Assembly (NCBI GenBank): GCA_023415715.1
Contig: JAEZJP010000040.1
Span: 1 to 33,603, forward strand
Reading direction: 5' to 3'
DNA length: 33,603 nt
DNA from: Bacillota bacterium
Lineage (GTDB): Bacteria > Bacillota > Clostridia > Christensenellales > Aristaeellaceae
Positions 29,642-33,603 of this stretch are shown here, piece by piece; positions within the stretch are counted from its first letter, which is position 1, and each line of letters begins with the position of its first letter. The notes under the pieces were generated by a model. It was not told where the DNA came from. It saw only the letters and a program-made list of their open reading frames with translations, and did no database searches. A program made the position numbers and the translations under genes.

Positions 29642-31210
29642 ATGCGCAAATTCGCCTTTGTCCTAATCGTTCTTGGGCTGTGCTTTGTGTCTGCGCTGCC
29701 GGGGCTGTGCCAGGCGGTAACGCTTGACACAATATCCGCAACAGTTGAAATCCCCGATTCCTATACTGTCCTGACGCCGGATAACATGGAAAGCTACGTG
29801 GAGTTTTTGCAGAACAAAGGAACCACCCTGGAGATAGCGCTTCAGGAATTCCAGGCGGAAGGTATCCTTTTGCAGGCCTGGGGTGAGGACGGGCATACCT
29901 GCCTTCAGATCAGCGCGCTGAATGATGTGGACGCCCAGACCTATTTTGACATCGATCAGCAAACCGTTACCACCCGTGCCAAATACCGCCGGGAGCATCT
30001 TGACGGGGAAGCCTTCCAAGCGCTGGGCATTACCTACGACAGCGCCGAATGGAAAAATACTACGGCGTATGGGCGTTTCCTGATGCTTAAATATGTGCAG
30101 CGCATTGGCGGCAAGGTGGATCATCGCGGCTTTGCCCGGCGCACCATCCGCAACGGCTACACCATTACTGTGGATTATCAGGTGTTTGACCGTACCGTCA
30201 GCGCCAAGGATAACAACGCCCTCAACGAAGTCATGGATACATGGCGCTTTTTAAGCGTGCTTCCCTTGCCCGGTACAGGCACCAGCACCGGAACGGGAGC
30301 TGGAATCGGAGCCAGCGTAAGCACCGCCGGCAAAACCGAGATTACCGCAGCGCCGCCCAAGCAAACCAACAGTTCTTCCTTTACCGTGAAGGGCGTCAGC
30401 GAGCCGGGCGCTGTGATCTCCGGATCCGTTGTCAGAATGGGTACTGCCGAATATGTATCGGTGAAAGATACCGCCGACCGGTCCGGTAAGTTTTCCCTGC
30501 CGGTGGAGCTGCCCCAGGAGGGTGTTTATGTCATGGCCTTTACCGTCGCAGTGAACGACGTGGAAGTTGATGATTTGTCTTTCCCAGAAATCACATACGA
30601 CAAAACGCTCCTGCCTGTAAACTTTGATACAACATTCCCCGATGAATTGACTACCAACAAGCTTACCATCTCAGGCATCACTGATAAGGGTGTGCTTGCG
30701 GCGTGCACTGTCAACGGCAAAACCACCGAGGACAAGGTAGGCGGCAACGGCAAATTCTCCTTCACCATCGATACATCGGCGGAGGGCAATTATTCCATTG
30801 ATATGGTGTTCTCCAAAGAAGGCCTGAACAGCCAGAAGTACTCCTTTTTCGGCACCCGTGCATTCAGCGACACCGAACAGGAGGTAAAGGTAAAGGCCGA
30901 GGCCATCAAGCCAGCCCATACAACCCTCACCAACAAGATCAAAGGGTATACCGGGCGGATCATGGGATACAATGCCTATGTGAAGAAGATCGAAAAATCA
31001 GGCGAAGCCTGGCTGGTATACATGGCTTTCCGCCAGATCAAATCCGTTTACAGAGATATCATCGTTGTAAAGACGACGGAAGAACCAACCCTCACAGTGG
31101 ATACCCAGGTGAAAATGTACGGCAAATGCACCGGCATGTATCAGGTAGTGGACGACAGCGGAACACATGAATATCCGTCCTTTGACCTTTTGTTCTGGGA
31201 TGAGGAATAA
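29642..31210 (+). CDS. Exported multidomain protein, paralogue B (unknown function)
   Basis: ATG 29642 (522 aa) is chosen over 29630 because AAAGGA lies 11 bases upstream and the signal peptide then starts with MRKF. Cleavage is likely after GLCQA, about residue 25. The plan copies paralogue A: an N-terminal globular domain (about 27-205; ALQEFQAEGILLQAW aligns with ALAASFQDNGTLLEAF in A), a Gly/Thr linker (about 208-225), two Ig-like segments (about 240-330 and 335-410) and a C-terminal OB-like domain (about 415-522, VKMYGKCTGMY against VVLCTLTGVLR in A). Sequence identity looks low outside these points, so the duplication is old. It ends at a strong terminator. Confidence 0.8.
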   Translation: MRKFAFVLIVLGLCFVSALPGLCQAVTLDTISATVEIPDSYTVLTPDNMESYVEFLQNKGTTLEIALQEFQAEGILLQAWGEDGHTCLQISALNDVDAQTYFDIDQQTVTTRAKYRREHLDGEAFQALGITYDSAEWKNTTAYGRFLMLKYVQRIGGKVDHRGFARRTIRNGYTITVDYQVFDRTVSAKDNNALNEVMDTWRFLSVLPLPGTGTSTGTGAGIGASVSTAGKTEITAAPPKQTNSSSFTVKGVSEPGAVISGSVVRMGTAEYVSVKDTADRSGKFSLPVELPQEGVYVMAFTVAVNDVEVDDLSFPEITYDKTLLPVNFDTTFPDELTTNKLTISGITDKGVLAACTVNGKTTEDKVGGNGKFSFTIDTSAEGNYSIDMVFSKEGLNSQKYSFFGTRAFSDTEQEVKVKAEAIKPAHTTLTNKIKGYTGRIMGYNAYVKKIEKSGEAWLVYMAFRQIKSVYRDIIVVKTTEEPTLTVDTQVKMYGKCTGMYQVVDDSGTHEYPSFDLLFWDEE

Positions 31211-31287
31211 GAAGTTTGCATATCATGACCAGGGCAAAAAATAACAAACCCCTGCCGGCAAAAGCATGGATTTGTCAGAGGATGATC

Positions 31288-31318
31288 GCCGCGGCCTATA
31301 AAGCCGCGGCTTTTTTTT
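31288..31318 (+). terminator. Terminator overlapping the 3' end of the opposing gene
   Basis: GCCGCGGC (31288-31295) pairs with GCCGCGGC (31303-31310), loop CTATAAA, followed by eight T. The loop holds the stop codon of the minus-strand TIGR02206 gene, and the second arm plus T-run encode its last residues. Confidence 0.93.
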
Positions 31319-32060
31319 GCTTTATTTTCTTCCGCCTTGCGGAAATCTCCCAGGGCAAGTACATCAAAAGCCAGAAAGCAAACACCAATGTAAGCAATAG
31401 CCCAATGTAGCCCGGCCAGCCCACCCATTGGTCAAACAGCGCAATGGGCGTGTCCGTAGGGGCAAAACGCACAAACATGTAGTTGCTGTTCAGTAGAAAA
31501 TTGATACCGAAACATAAAGCCGCAAGCCCCATCAAAGCCGCAAAATTTAGCGGCAGCATGCGCAGACTGGGGCGAAAACCGTCCCCTGCAATCAAAAACA
31601 AAGGCACCAAAACCAACAATGCGTGGATGAAAATGCTTTGCAAGTATTGTATGTTCCAGAGAGGATAACCGCTTGGCTCAGGCGTCAAAAGGGCCATGGC
31701 TGCACCAGGCAGCCCGGCAGCATAAGCAAACTCCTTGAAAAAGCGCTTGTTTGTGTATACCGCCAGAAATTCCACCAGGATCATCACGCCGCACAGGTGC
31801 AGCGGCAGATGCCGGTAAAGTTCATAATGGCCCACTATAAGCAGCCAGACTGTTCTTACAAGTTCCAAAGCGACGATGGATAGGGCAGTTCCCCGCAAGA
31901 GCTTTTTGCGTACCGAAGCGTTTTGGCGGCGGAAGAGCAAGACCGCCAAGACTATCAAAAGAAAAGTAACCGCAAGCCATTTTAGATGCGTAGGAGAGAA
32001 ATTCTTTACCGCCAGTCCAGCAGGAATTTCGGAATCGTAAGTGAAAAAATACTGTAACAT
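31296..32060 (-). CDS. TIGR02206/YwaF-like integral membrane protein
   Basis: ATG 32060 (254 aa) follows GGGGTGG. The protein has about seven membrane helices and the family's HLPLHLCGVMILVEFLA motif (His/Leu/Cys in the third helix), with YPLWNIQYLQSIFIHALL and the NYMFVRF-containing loop before the last helices. Members are found in Firmicutes and have no established function. The C-terminus KKIKQKKAAAL is encoded by the terminator of the convergent operon: AAA codons come from its T-run and Ala codons from its stem. The two transcripts therefore overlap tail to tail. Confidence 0.88.
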   Translation of the reverse strand: MLQYFFTYDSEIPAGLAVKNFSPTHLKWLAVTFLLIVLAVLLFRRQNASVRKKLLRGTALSIVALELVRTVWLLIVGHYELYRHLPLHLCGVMILVEFLAVYTNKRFFKEFAYAAGLPGAAMALLTPEPSGYPLWNIQYLQSIFIHALLVLVPLFLIAGDGFRPSLRMLPLNFAALMGLAALCFGINFLLNSNYMFVRFAPTDTPIALFDQWVGWPGYIGLLLTLVFAFWLLMYLPWEISARRKKIKQKKAAAL

Positions 32061-32237
32061 AAAAGGCCACCCCTATCCAATTCTTGTGCAATCTGCAGCC
32101 TTGTTCTATTCTACATCATACCCTCACGCGGGACAATAGACGCCAAAGGAAACCGATGATACCGCCGGCATGTCAGCGTGAGACTGTGTCAAGACCGATG
32201 AGTCAAACGGCCGAAACGACATTTGATGCACCGTGCA

Positions 32238-32266
32238 TTGAAGCCTGGGTTTGGCTGTGCTATCAT
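32238..32266 (+). promoter_or_regulatory. Promoter of the zinc-ribbon gene
   Basis: TTGAAG (32238-32243) and TATCAT (32261-32266) are 17 bases apart, 46 bases before ATG 32313. The rest of the gap 32061-32237 shows no other clear signal. Confidence 0.6.
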
Positions 32267-32312
32267 CAAGCTGCCAGGCCATGCCGGCCTATATAAGAAG
32301 GAGTGCTTTTGT

Positions 32313-32528
32313 ATGGATCAGGAACGCAGAAATTACGTTTGCCCAAAGTGCGGCAACACCCAGTATGAATCCGACCAGTTTCAGGCCACAGGCGGGAATT
32401 TCGCAAAGCTGTTCGATGTGCAGAACAAGAAATTCATCACCCTATCCTGCACCCAATGCGGCTATACGGAACTGTACAGGGCGCAGACAGATACAGGTAT
32501 GAACATCCTGGACTTTTTGCTCAGGTAA
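32313..32528 (+). CDS. Small zinc-ribbon protein (DUF2082 type)
   Basis: ATG 32313 (71 aa) follows AGAAGGAG. Two CxxC knuckles, C10-P-K-C13 and C46-T-Q-C49, bracket a central segment GGNFAKLFDVQNKKFITLSC, the pattern of zinc-ribbon proteins annotated as putative nucleic-acid-binding. The C-terminal LDFLLR helix is shared. No operon partner is present: it has its own promoter and terminator, and the next genes run the other way. The role is unknown; a stress or growth-phase function is only a guess. Confidence 0.88.
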   Translation: MDQERRNYVCPKCGNTQYESDQFQATGGNFAKLFDVQNKKFITLSCTQCGYTELYRAQTDTGMNILDFLLR

Positions 32529-32550
32529 AAAGCAATCGTTGACACGAAAA

Positions 32551-32580
32551 CCGGCCGCAAACTGCGGCCGGCTCGTTTTA
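32551..32580. terminator. Bidirectional terminator between zinc-ribbon gene and livF
   Basis: CCGGCCGC (32551-32558) pairs with GCGGCCGG (32564-32571), loop AAACT. The plus strand continues CTCGTTTTA and the minus strand ends in TTTTC (32546-32550), so both convergent genes can use it. Confidence 0.85.
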
Positions 32581-32595
32581 TGTTATGGAGATTGC

Positions 32596-33308
<713 letters not shown>

Positions 33309-33312
<4 letters not shown>

Positions 33313-33603
33313 GGCTGCGCCTCCAGTTCCATCAGGTCGTCAAGGTCGTCGTCCTTGTCTTCTGCGCCGAGATATGCCTTGATGACCTTTTCGTTGCTGC
33401 GGATCTCTTCCGGTGTGCCCTCGGCAATCTTCTCACCGTAGTTCAAAACTGTGATCCTGTCGGAAAGGCCCATTACCAGCTTCATATCATGCTCAATGAG
33501 CAGGATGGTGGTGTTCAGATCGGACCTTAAACGCAATATAAACCGCTTCATTTCTTCCGTTTCCTTGGGATTCAGGCCTGCCGCTGGTTCATCCAGCATG
33601 AGC
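33309..33603 (-). CDS. livG: LivG, branched-chain amino acid ABC importer ATPase (5' end cut by window)
   Basis: Only the last 98 codons are in the window. They begin within Walker B (MLDEPAAGLN) and continue through the H-loop IEHDMKLVMGLSDRI and the LivG-type tail NYGEKIAEGTPEEIRSNEKVIKAYLG. The acidic extension DKDDDLDDLMELE after YLG is unusual, as most LivG proteins stop soon after it. The upstream part should carry Walker A. The stop TGA (33309-33311) overlaps the livF start. Confidence 0.93.

Noticed and set aside
32061..32237. Riboswitch or small RNA in the gap before the zinc-ribbon promoter
   Set aside because: Only short possible stems; no conserved riboswitch core that I recognise and no T-tract.

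Overview
This 33.6 kb window looks like chromosome from an anaerobic, moderately GC-rich Clostridia-type Firmicute (a Christensenellales/Oscillospirales-like lineage is my guess, not shown by the sequence). The reasons are strong AGGAGG-type ribosome sites, frequent GTG/TTG starts, a ferredoxin-type 2-oxoacid oxidoreductase, several type I signal peptidases, and Firmicute families such as DUF951, the RlmH/CPBP/WalJ-type set and a TIGR02206 membrane protein. I see no tRNA, rRNA, CRISPR array, transposase or phage gene. No gene-free stretch exceeds about 250 bases.

Layout. (1) 1-4957: a carbohydrate locus. It has a 5'-cut NahK-like sugar kinase, a Gfo/Idh/MocA dehydrogenase fused to a GNAT-like acyltransferase module, and a collapsed ABC sugar importer in which a permease start is joined to pieces of a DUF3502 solute-binding protein. 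(2) 4958-8640: a cytoplasmic beta-propeller protein, a nitroreductase, and a thioredoxin-reductase core carrying an AhpF-type redox module at its C-terminus. (3) 8641-11268: a probable aldehyde/electrophile stress unit, with an Fe-alcohol dehydrogenase and an aldo/keto reductase divergent from an NmlR/AdhR-like MerR regulator. The operator lies inside a 19-bp promoter spacer. (4) 11269-16944: an exported L,D-transpeptidase, an AraC/GyrI-like regulator and a two-gene 2-oxoacid:acceptor oxidoreductase.

(5) 16945-19765: the rlmH, CPBP protease and MBL hydrolase operon, divergent from a small conserved gene. (6) 19766-23500: an elongation-type cell-wall operon, FHA protein to RodA/FtsW to PBP transpeptidase, with a ~160-bp imperfect palindrome between the last two genes that supplies the rodA stop codon. 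(7) 23501-31318: an export/envelope block. It has DUF951, three signal peptidase I paralogues, an ECF sigma factor translationally coupled to a 73-residue one-TM protein, a VanY-like carboxypeptidase, and two tandem paralogous exported multidomain proteins. (8) 31296-33603: a TIGR02206 membrane protein, a zinc-ribbon protein and the LivF/LivG ATPases of a branched-chain amino acid importer (LivG cut by the window edge).

The most unusual parts are the signal-peptidase/ECF-sigma/small-protein cluster with its exported paralogues, the permuted AhpF-like reductase, the dehydrogenase-acyltransferase fusion, and the palindromic element inside the cell-wall operon. Function assignments rest on motif recognition by eye. 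No database search or computation was run.
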